From NCBI GenBank assembly GCA_016932255.1, contig JAFGDE010000005.1, forward strand, positions 1-64,000: a stretch of DNA of 64,000 nt, written 5' to 3'. The position numbers were made by a program, and so were the translations under genes. The notes beneath the pieces are model-generated. The model worked only from the letters and a program-made list of their open reading frames with translations, was not told where the DNA came from and made no database searches. This document shows positions 1-7,522 of the stretch, piece by piece; position 1 is the stretch's first letter, and every line of letters starts with the position of its first letter. This stretch comes from Candidatus Saganbacteria bacterium. GTDB lineage: Bacteria > Margulisbacteria > WOR-1 > O2-12-FULL-45-9.

Positions 1-1236
1 AATGACAGCGTGAACGCCCGTTCCGGCGTATATCTCAAAGGAACGGGGACAGTGGCCTCAAATGAGGTGAGGGGATACAGAAGCTCGACTTATGCGGCGG
101 TATATTTGGTCAGCGGCGGGCCGTATACGATCAGGAATAACACGATAGTTAAGAATATTTACGGCATTCGTAGCGGAGTAGATGCCACACTTAATAACAA
201 TATAGTAGCGGCCGAAATAGGTTCATATGAAGCCAGCGGGACAAGAGGGATTTATCGCACAGCCGGTACGGTTGTTTCCGAATATAACGACGTTTATGCT
301 AATGACGACAATTGGTACACGGGGATAACATCCGGCGAAGGCGATATTTCAATAGATGCCCTTTTTGTTGCTAGCGGCGAAGCCAATGACTTCCATCTGA
401 CCGCCTCTTCTCCCTGTATCGATGCTGGCACTCCGGAAGGCACAGATATAGGGGCTTACCCGCATGAAGGTCCGACCATCACGGTCAGCCTGATCACTCC
501 CAACGGCGGCGAATCCTGGATCGAGGCGACCGATCACGACATAACCTGGGAATCGAGCGGCTCACCTGACAGTATTAATCTGTATTATTCGGTCAACAAC
601 GGCGTTTCCTATGCGCCTATTGCCACAGGCGAAGCGGATGACGGAGTTTATTCATGGACGATCCCGAACGAACCAACATCTGAAGCACTGGTCAGGATCG
701 AAGCGGTCAAAGGCGCGGTCATCGCCACGGATGAATCAGCCTCGACTTTCACGATCGAGGCTTCGCTCCTGAGCGTTACCCTGCGTGATGCCGCTGACAC
801 AACCGACTACACTACCTGGGAAGTCGGTACAGATAAGTCGCTTGATACTGCTTATCTGATGACCACAGCCGAGTGCGTCTACGTCAAGAATGACGGCAAC
901 ATTGCTGAGGACTTCAGCCTCTCAGGCGAAGCAACTAACTGGACACTAAGCACCACAGGTGAGACAGGCGTTAATATCTGCGTCTTGATGGGCCTGTTCA
1001 ACGCTGATACCGCTCCGACAGCCGCAGACTTTTCGCTCTCAACTGACATTATCACGACCGAAGCTGTCTGGGCAACTGAGGCGGGCGGCAGCGGTCTTTT
1101 CGAGGGCGCGGAAACAGGCGTTAATGTCAGTTCAGGAACAGGCCGAAAGCTATATATCTATCTCAAGACGCCGATTGAGATCACAGGAGGTGATGAAGAA
1201 AAGTTAACCGTGACGATCGGAGTGAAAGCTAACTAG
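1..1236 (+). CDS. Secreted beta-helix/Ig-like surface protein (5' truncated by window edge)
   Basis: The reading frame is open to the first base, so the N-terminus lies outside the window; the GTG at 10 is probably internal. The visible part starts with Asn/Gly-rich short strand repeats of a right-handed parallel beta-helix (about the first 130 residues). Next comes an Ig-like domain that begins with LITPNGGESW and contains YSWTIPN, as in the Kre9/Ser-Thr-rich family of extracellular repeats. The last ~150 residues form a domain with a TTWEVG motif that ends in LTVTIGVKAN. This last domain resembles the small protein at 2179-2736 (GTWDIG ... TITVTIEASG). It stops at TAG, and the TAG is part of the Shine-Dalgarno of the next gene. 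Export and surface location are inferred from composition; no catalytic function can be assigned. Confidence 0.75.
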   Translation, partial: NDSVNARSGVYLKGTGTVASNEVRGYRSSTYAAVYLVSGGPYTIRNNTIVKNIYGIRSGVDATLNNNIVAAEIGSYEASGTRGIYRTAGTVVSEYNDVYANDDNWYTGITSGEGDISIDALFVASGEANDFHLTASSPCIDAGTPEGTDIGAYPHEGPTITVSLITPNGGESWIEATDHDITWESSGSPDSINLYYSVNNGVSYAPIATGEADDGVYSWTIPNEPTSEALVRIEAVKGAVIATDESASTFTIEASLLSVTLRDAADTTDYTTWEVGTDKSLDTAYLMTTAECVYVKNDGNIAEDFSLSGEATNWTLSTTGETGVNICVLMGLFNADTAPTAADFSLSTDIITTEAVWATEAGGSGLFEGAETGVNVSSGTGRKLYIYLKTPIEITGGDEEKLTVTIGVKAN

Positions 1237-1249
1237 GAGGCGATGGTAT

Positions 1250-2107
1250 ATGAGAATGTTAACCGGGTTCCTGGTCGCGTTGATGGTGATCAGCTGCGCT
1301 TTGCCGGCCTTTGGCGCCGGTATCAGGGTGGCCCCGGGGGCTTTCTGCATGCAGGATGCCCAACCGGGTGATGATGTTGATCTGGGGATAGACCTGGTCG
1401 TCTACAATGACAGCCCGGAAGAAGTTGAATTTACGCTGAATCCCATCCGGGCCAGCAGAGCAAAACGCACCTGGCTGCACGGCTATGCGGATATCCCTAA
1501 TCCCGAATGGCTGTATTTTTCTAAAGACAAGATCAAGGTCGCTGCGTATGGCGAAGGCCGGACAAGGATCCATTTGAATATCCCTGACAATGAAATGTAT
1601 TACAACCAGCATTGGATGGTCTATGTCAATGTGGCAGGCGCGCCCAAGAACAGCCAGCTCTTTAACATAGCTATCAAGCCCAATTACATGATCGAAACTA
1701 AAGCAAAGGCTGATACGGAAGCTGAACCATACGGCAAGCTTGGCCTGGTCCCGAGCGTGCTGAATGCAGATGAAGCGGGCCAGGGCAGGGAAGAGAAGGT
1801 CACTTTTACGGTGTTCAACCGGGATAAAATAGCCAGAACTTTCAAGATCAGCTCCTATATACCCCAAGGATCAGAACAAAAGCAGGATATCAATGTCACG
1901 CCTGGTTATGAATGGATCGGCAAGGAGGACTGGATCAAGCCGGCCGTTACAGAGATCGAGGTCCTGCCCCGGGAAAAGGCAGCAGTTGAGCTCAAGGTCA
2001 AGCTGCCTTACAACGCTGCAACAGAAGCAAAAGGCTGGGAAGGGATCGTTATGGTCGAGCCCAGTGAAGGCCTGTTAAATTTTGTGCGTGTCCGCATAAA
2101 CAAATAG
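1250..2107 (+). CDS. Secreted protein with two DUF916/COG1470-like Ig domains
   Basis: The 285-residue protein starts at an ATG with a strong ribosome site (TAGGAGG, overlapping the previous stop). Residues 1-22 are a clear signal peptide ending in PAFGAG. The rest looks like two beta-sandwich domains (about 23-145 and 155-285). Each carries a recurrent pattern: W(L/I), then a strand, then I-x-V and P-x-x-x-x, then a second Trp before a V-x-V strand. The single domain of the protein at 2778-3236 fits the same pattern. Position and fold impression recall the DUF916 partner proteins of Gram-positive WxL surface complexes and COG1470-type domains; this is an analogy, not a proven homology. A role as assembly or anchoring partner of the neighbouring beta-helix proteins is inferred from context. 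Confidence 0.7.
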   Translation: MRMLTGFLVALMVISCALPAFGAGIRVAPGAFCMQDAQPGDDVDLGIDLVVYNDSPEEVEFTLNPIRASRAKRTWLHGYADIPNPEWLYFSKDKIKVAAYGEGRTRIHLNIPDNEMYYNQHWMVYVNVAGAPKNSQLFNIAIKPNYMIETKAKADTEAEPYGKLGLVPSVLNADEAGQGREEKVTFTVFNRDKIARTFKISSYIPQGSEQKQDINVTPGYEWIGKEDWIKPAVTEIEVLPREKAAVELKVKLPYNAATEAKGWEGIVMVEPSEGLLNFVRVRINK

Positions 2108-2121
2108 CAAGGAGGTGCGCA

Positions 2122-2130
2122 ATGATCTGA
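2122..2130 (+). other. Two-codon minimal ORF behind a perfect Shine-Dalgarno
   Basis: AAGGAGG at 2109-2115 is followed at a good distance by ATG ATC TGA. A ribosome would initiate and stop at once, 48 bases ahead of the next real start at 2179. It may be a start-stop leader element or the remnant of a lost gene start; nothing in the sequence decides between these. Confidence 0.4.
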
Positions 2131-2178
2131 CACGGCCTTGTTCTTTTGTGTTCGAATATTGTTTAGGAGGAGATACAA

Positions 2179-2736
2179 ATGAAAAAGTGGCTAGCAACAA
2201 TATTAGTTATGTTGTTCGCGTTCCTCGGCTTGGTGACTTACGCGGCTCAAACAGATTATTTCCAGATAACGATAACCGTTGGTTACATAGGGATCGAGCT
2301 TAAGGATCAAAGCGGAGCTGGTTATGGTACTTGGGATATCGGCGCTGTCGAAGGCGGGATATACACCACCATGGAAGCCTGGGGTGATACAGCCAGTACA
2401 GAAGGTATTGAGGTATATAACGGCAGTAACGTATCGATCGATCTGTCTTGCTGGGCGACCAATTCACTGGGATGGGACTTGGGCCCAATTATTCCGAGCT
2501 CAGATAAATATGTCATGCATGTTACCAGTGAAACGACCTGGGTAGATAACAGCGGGCCGGCTGACATGAGCAGTTCCGTTGTAATCACCGCGACAACTTC
2601 GCCGGGCGATGACGTCGATACGGGAATAAGCGCTTTTGACATGCGATATTGGTTCTTTTATATAGCGGCGCCGACTGAAGTAACAACAGGCAGCGGCAAT
2701 ACTATTACTGTAACCATTGAAGCATCAGGATCATAA
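2179..2736 (+). CDS. Small secreted protein sharing the WxxG-type domain of the upstream surface protein
   Basis: The 185-residue protein starts at ATG with GGAGGAGA five bases upstream. Residues 1-23 are a signal peptide (a basic start, then a hydrophobic stretch ending in TYAA). The mature chain begins QTDYFQITITV, similar to the mature start of the large protein at 3257 (HFAITLSV). The rest is Ser/Thr/Gly/Asp-rich, predicted all-beta and without Cys apart from one residue. The central GTWDIG and final TITVTIEASG match the C-terminal domain of the first gene in the window (TTWEVG ... LTVTIGVKAN). It is probably a structural surface or fibre-type component; the family could not be named. Codon use and spacing place it in the same operon as its neighbours. 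Confidence 0.7.
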   Translation: MKKWLATILVMLFAFLGLVTYAAQTDYFQITITVGYIGIELKDQSGAGYGTWDIGAVEGGIYTTMEAWGDTASTEGIEVYNGSNVSIDLSCWATNSLGWDLGPIIPSSDKYVMHVTSETTWVDNSGPADMSSSVVITATTSPGDDVDTGISAFDMRYWFFYIAAPTEVTTGSGNTITVTIEASGS

Positions 2737-2777
2737 ATAAAACTATTGGTTTTATAGCATAAGGCAAGGAGGATGCC

Positions 2778-3236
2778 TTGTTAAAAAGGCTTATCCTGAT
2801 AGTTGGATCATTACTATGCCTGGTTTGGCCGGTATCCGGCCGCGGGCTTGATGTGGGACCGGCGGTCTTTCGCTGGCAGGATGTTGTCCCGGGCAAGGTC
2901 GTAGCAAGACCCTTTGTCTTGCGCGTGACCAACCGGTCCGACCTGCCGCAGAACTATACGGTCCATGTCAGACAGCCCGGCCAGATAAATTCGCGTCCGG
3001 ACAAGGGCTTTGAGCCTTTACCGGAAACCTCCTGGTTGTCGCTAGCCACAAGGGACATTAGAGTGCCTCCGCGCACCACCCAGCAGGTCCCTGTCTTTTT
3101 GAAGGTCCCGGCTAAGAGCGTCAACTACGGCAAGGCCTGGCAGGCATACATTGAAGTGAGGGAAAAAACGAACAGAAGGGGCGGGCTGGCCTTAGCCTGT
3201 TATCCTAAAGTACTTATTAAGACGATTAAAAAGTAA
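2778..3236 (+). CDS. Small secreted single-domain DUF916/COG1470-like protein
   Basis: The 152-residue protein uses a TTG start; AAGGAGG lies five bases upstream and no in-frame ATG is near. Residues 1-22 form a signal peptide (LKRLILIVGSLLCLVWPVSG). The mature part is one beta-sandwich: LDVGPAVFRWQDVVPG at its start matches the IRVAPGAFCMQDAQPG start of the protein at 1250-2107, and the SWLSLATRDIRVPP and KAWQAYIEV motifs also correspond. It is therefore a single-domain paralogue of that two-domain protein. It sits 20 bases ahead of the 1421-residue beta-helix protein, which suggests a partner or assembly role. No enzymatic residues are evident. Confidence 0.7.
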   Translation: MLKRLILIVGSLLCLVWPVSGRGLDVGPAVFRWQDVVPGKVVARPFVLRVTNRSDLPQNYTVHVRQPGQINSRPDKGFEPLPETSWLSLATRDIRVPPRTTQQVPVFLKVPAKSVNYGKAWQAYIEVREKTNRRGGLALACYPKVLIKTIKK

Positions 3237-3256
3237 AAAGTTTAAATAATTATAGA

Positions 3257-6200
3257 GTGATGCGTAAGACGATCTTACGATATATCTGCGCGGCATTCAT
3301 GCTGTGTACCATATCAGCGGCTTCCATACTGGCCGCGACAGGGGCGCATTTTGCCATAACCCTGTCCGTGCTGACGCCGCCGTCCGCGCCTAATGTCGTT
3401 ACGAACTGTAACGACTCGGGCCCGGGCTCGCTACGTGAGGTGTTGACCTATGCCAGCACAGTGGCCGCAACTGTGGTTATCTTTGACATCACTACAGCTG
3501 AAGCTGGTTATTCGACCGGCGAAGCTTATCCGGGCCTGGTCACGGTCGCTGGTAATTCCTGGTTCAGGATAGTAGTTAATTCGGTACTCCCGAGCATTTC
3601 ACAGAGCAATATTTATATTTATGGCTCGAGCCAGACCCGTGAAGCCAGTAATACGCTTGGGCCTAAGATCGAGATCAAGGCTAATTCTGCTTCTTTCTAT
3701 GGCCTGACCGTAACGGCTGATAACTGCACTATTGAAGGTTTGTCCATGGGTGGTTTTACTCAGTTAGGTTGCGCAGCCATTCGCTTTGACAGCACTAGTC
3801 AGGGCAATAACTTAAAGGGTTGTTATCTGGGAGTATCACCGACAGGCGAGGGTTCTATTGCCAATTTTGCCGGCCTGAGCATTGCCGGTATTAACGCTGA
3901 TGGCCATCAGATCGGCGGCCCAGCCACAAGTGACAGCAACCGGATAATGAACAGTTACAGGTACGGCATTATCATGGTCAATGCCGGATTCGTGACCGTT
4001 GAAGGTAATGTGATATCAGGCAATGGGGTCGGTGATGCGCTGCACTCCGGCATCTACATGCAATCCAGCGATAACAACCGGATAATCGGAAATATCATCG
4101 GCCTTGATCCGACAGGCATGACGGATCTAGGCAATAATCGCTATGGCATTTATCTCAGGTTGGGTTCTGACAACAATATTATCGGTGGCAGCACTGAGGC
4201 TGAACGGAACATCATTTCCGGCAATGATAATGATGGCATATTTATCGATGCATCTAATGGCAACGAGATCTGTGGTAATTATATCGGCACTGACATCAAT
4301 GGCATGGTTGCCTGCGGCAACTCTCAGTATGGCATTGCCGTCTCCGGCACAACAAACAATGTGATTGATGGTAATATAATTTCAGGTAATAATTATTCCG
4401 GCATCTATCTTGCCGGAGCCAGCGGCAACCTTATCACCAATAACTATATTGGCACTGATAAAAATGGGAGCACAGACTTAGGCAATACCTTCCACGGCAT
4501 TTATACATACACAAGCAGTTCTAATACGATTGAGAGCAACATTATCTCAGGCAATGATCAATTTGGCGCCTTCTTTACCACTAATTCATATAGCAATGAG
4601 GTTAAGAATAATTATATAGGTGTTGGCTCAACCGGCGGCAGCTTGGGTAATGGCAGTTACGGCCTGTATGTCAATCTCTCCAGCCATTACAATCAGTTCG
4701 GACCCAATAACTGGATCGCTAATAATGCTAGCGATGGCATCCGTGTCGCTGTTAATGTTCAGTGCGCCTATATCACCAGAAATACCATCGAAGCTAATAG
4801 TGGCGCTGGAATATATCTTGAATCCGGAGCCAACAATGACATTGCTTATCCGACAATTATTTTAGCAGATTACGATGGTTCACAATATACGACCGTCAGC
4901 GGCACTTCGCCGGTTAGTTCAACGATAGAGATATTTAAAACAGAAACAACGCCAGGCGGCGACAATCAGGGCGAAGGCAGGACTTGGCTTAAAACCGTCA
5001 CGGCAGAAGCTTCGGGGTCATGGATCGGGACTGTCGAAGGGGTCAGCAGCGGCGATAAAGTCACCGCGACAGCGTCGCTCTTCTCCGGCGAGTCTGGCTA
5101 TACATCTGAGTTCGCTATTAATATGGATGTCCATTATGACGGGATAGGCCCAACAGTAACGGTCGAGTCACCTGATGGCGGCGAACAATGGATGGGCAGT
5201 ACAACTTACGAAGTGACCTGGGCAGCGACCGATGAATCAGGCATTGATGAAATCAGGTTGTATTATACGACCGGCTCTGGCTGGACGGTCATTGCCACCG
5301 GTGAAGCCAATGACGGGGCCTATTCATGGTTGACGCCGGCCATTAACAGCTCAACGGTCAGGGTCAGCGTTGAAGCGATTGACAGCTCGGCCCAGCATAA
5401 TCATGGCACAGATGCAAGCGCGGCTGATTTTACGATTGATTCAAATGGACCGAGCACTCCTAATCTGATCACTCCGGCCAACGGGACTACTGTGACAGAT
5501 ACCACGCCGACACTGACCTGGGAGGCATCGGCCGATAGTCTGACTGGCATAGCCAGCTACGAGATACATTTTGACCTGACCCTGATCACACAAGACGCTA
5601 CAACCGCATTCACGTTGCCGGCCCCGTTAGCTGACGGCTGCCACACCTGGGAGGTCAGGGCCAGGGACGGCGCGGGTAACTGGGGTGCGTACAGCACCAC
5701 CTTTACTTTTGAGGTTAATTCCAGTATCCCGGCGGTCAGCAGTATCGTTCTGCGCGACCTGAACACCGGCAGCCAGATATACACAAATGATAGGATGGTT
5801 TCACTGGAAGCCCTGGGTGTTTCAGGCAGTCCGATAGAAATGATCATTTCCCAGAGCGGGACCTTTAGCGGCGCTTCCTGGCAAGCCTATCTCAACCCGA
5901 CCACGTTCGAAGTTACGGCCGGCGACGGCGGCAAAACGGTCTATTATAAGCTGCGCGACGCTGATCTGGACGAGTCAAGTACTGTCGAAGCCTTGATCAC
6001 GCTTGATATGACCTCGCCAGAGGCGCCGACATTAATCGCCCCGACCAATAACAGTTACACTAATGAGGTCAGGCCGGTCTTCAGCTGGGACCCGGTCACA
6101 GATGCTGTCAGCGGTATTGCCAGCTATGAGATAACTATTAACAGCCCGCTGATCGTCGCAACGCTTGGCGCAGTGACGACCTATACGCCTACGATCGACC

Positions 6201-7522
6201 TGCCGGAGGGCTTCCATAGCTGGGCGGTCAGGGCCAAAGACGGAGCTCAGAATTGGGGTGCCGAGTCATTGACCTGGGGCCTGACGATAGATGCTACCGC
6301 TCCAACGGTTGATCTGATCACTCCTGAGGGTGCGCTGGCCTTTGGCGCTTTTGCCGGACCGGCAACGATCGAATGGACCGCTAATGATGTTCAGGGCCTG
6401 GCGCTAAATCCGATAACCTTGCGTTTCTCATCTGATTCAGGGGCGAGCTGGACGCTGATCCAGTCAGGTTTAGCCAACAACGGCAGTTACTCCTGGACAC
6501 TGCCGGCGGTCACTTTGCCAAACTGCCGCGTCAGTGTTGAAGCGGTCGACCTGGCCGGTAATAAAGGAGAGGACTCTTCGGCCGGCGATTTCACCATTGA
6601 CGCGCTGACCCCGGAAGCGACCTTGATCAGCGCGGCTACGAATGTACCGCTGACCGGCGAGGTCGTGATCAGCTTTAACAGGGCCATGGATGTTGCCGGG
6701 GTTGCAGCCAGGTTCCTGATCTCGCCGGAAGTGACCGGGACGATCGCCTGGTCGTCAGGCAACACGGTCATGACCTTCGGTCATACCGCTTTATTTGACT
6801 ACAATACTGTTTATAGCGTGACAATAACGGCCGGGGCCACCAGTGTTTTTGGCAATCCGATGCCGCAGCAGACATTGACCTTTAGGACCATCCCACGCGA
6901 TTCTGAGCCGCCTGAGATCAGCATAAAGATATCCGACCTGGCGATTAAGAAGGGCGACTTTATAGACAAGGACAGCCGTTTTGATATTGTCCTGACAGAT
7001 AACCTGTCGCTTGATGCTGATTCAATAAGGGTAGCTTTCGACGGGACCGAGGCCGTTTTCTTTATTGGCGAGCTGACCGATAAGCGTATCGCAATTTCAT
7101 ATACACCGTCAACATTGATCGAGGGCGTTCATGCCATCGCCGTTTCGGTCAGTGATATCGCCGGCAATACGACCACCAAAGAGGTCACTGACCTGACCGT
7201 TTCGACCGGACCGATAATAGCTAAGGATATCATTGTCCATCCAATGCCCATGGCGCCGGGCAGAGGCCAGACAGGCAAGATAGCTTATATCCTGAGCAAG
7301 GATGCTGATATCCGCATCATCATGTACGGCTTGTCAGGCGAGCTGGTCTGGAACCGCTATTTTGCTGAAGGCTCTAATGGTGGCAAAGCAGGCTATAATG
7401 AAGTAGAATTTAGTGGTGTATCAGATATCAGTCAGACCGCTCTGGCCAACGGTATTTATGTTTTCAGGCTGCTCTCTGACGGCAAGGCGATCGGGAAGGG
7501 GCATATAGTCATCTATGATTAA
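3257..7522 (+). CDS. Large secreted beta-helix protein with Ig-like repeats and FlgD-like C-terminus
   Basis: The product has 1421 residues; GTG at 3257 is followed directly by ATG at 3260, which is an equally likely start. No strong ribosome site is visible. Signal peptide about 1-27. Residues 45-75 resemble a CSLREA-type N-terminal segment (NCNDSGPGSLREVL). Residues ~130-530 form a right-handed parallel beta-helix with repeated NxISGN, NYIGT and GIYL turns. Ig/fibronectin-like domains follow (about 635-725, 730-820, 925-1020, 1030-1115), several with the SYEI..WxVRAxDGAxNWG pattern. A Big_5-like Ig domain is at ~1120-1215, and the C-terminal ~200 residues are a two-domain module ending in a FlgD-like Ig fold (GGKAGYN, NGIYVFRL, IGKGH). 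The same C-terminal module ends the next protein. Probably a surface-exposed polysaccharide-binding or adhesion protein. Confidence 0.8.
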   Translation: MMRKTILRYICAAFMLCTISAASILAATGAHFAITLSVLTPPSAPNVVTNCNDSGPGSLREVLTYASTVAATVVIFDITTAEAGYSTGEAYPGLVTVAGNSWFRIVVNSVLPSISQSNIYIYGSSQTREASNTLGPKIEIKANSASFYGLTVTADNCTIEGLSMGGFTQLGCAAIRFDSTSQGNNLKGCYLGVSPTGEGSIANFAGLSIAGINADGHQIGGPATSDSNRIMNSYRYGIIMVNAGFVTVEGNVISGNGVGDALHSGIYMQSSDNNRIIGNIIGLDPTGMTDLGNNRYGIYLRLGSDNNIIGGSTEAERNIISGNDNDGIFIDASNGNEICGNYIGTDINGMVACGNSQYGIAVSGTTNNVIDGNIISGNNYSGIYLAGASGNLITNNYIGTDKNGSTDLGNTFHGIYTYTSSSNTIESNIISGNDQFGAFFTTNSYSNEVKNNYIGVGSTGGSLGNGSYGLYVNLSSHYNQFGPNNWIANNASDGIRVAVNVQCAYITRNTIEANSGAGIYLESGANNDIAYPTIILADYDGSQYTTVSGTSPVSSTIEIFKTETTPGGDNQGEGRTWLKTVTAEASGSWIGTVEGVSSGDKVTATASLFSGESGYTSEFAINMDVHYDGIGPTVTVESPDGGEQWMGSTTYEVTWAATDESGIDEIRLYYTTGSGWTVIATGEANDGAYSWLTPAINSSTVRVSVEAIDSSAQHNHGTDASAADFTIDSNGPSTPNLITPANGTTVTDTTPTLTWEASADSLTGIASYEIHFDLTLITQDATTAFTLPAPLADGCHTWEVRARDGAGNWGAYSTTFTFEVNSSIPAVSSIVLRDLNTGSQIYTNDRMVSLEALGVSGSPIEMIISQSGTFSGASWQAYLNPTTFEVTAGDGGKTVYYKLRDADLDESSTVEALITLDMTSPEAPTLIAPTNNSYTNEVRPVFSWDPVTDAVSGIASYEITINSPLIVATLGAVTTYTPTIDLPEGFHSWAVRAKDGAQNWGAESLTWGLTIDATAPTVDLITPEGALAFGAFAGPATIEWTANDVQGLALNPITLRFSSDSGASWTLIQSGLANNGSYSWTLPAVTLPNCRVSVEAVDLAGNKGEDSSAGDFTIDALTPEATLISAATNVPLTGEVVISFNRAMDVAGVAARFLISPEVTGTIAWSSGNTVMTFGHTALFDYNTVYSVTITAGATSVFGNPMPQQTLTFRTIPRDSEPPEISIKISDLAIKKGDFIDKDSRFDIVLTDNLSLDADSIRVAFDGTEAVFFIGELTDKRIAISYTPSTLIEGVHAIAVSVSDIAGNTTTKEVTDLTVSTGPIIAKDIIVHPMPMAPGRGQTGKIAYILSKDADIRIIMYGLSGELVWNRYFAEGSNGGKAGYNEVEFSGVSDISQTALANGIYVFRLLSDGKAIGKGHIVIYD

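Noticed and set aside
1259-1867. Open frame on the minus strand opposite the secreted two-domain protein
   Set aside because: No ribosome site or recognisable domain; the plus strand has a signal peptide, a strong ribosome site and a paralogue.
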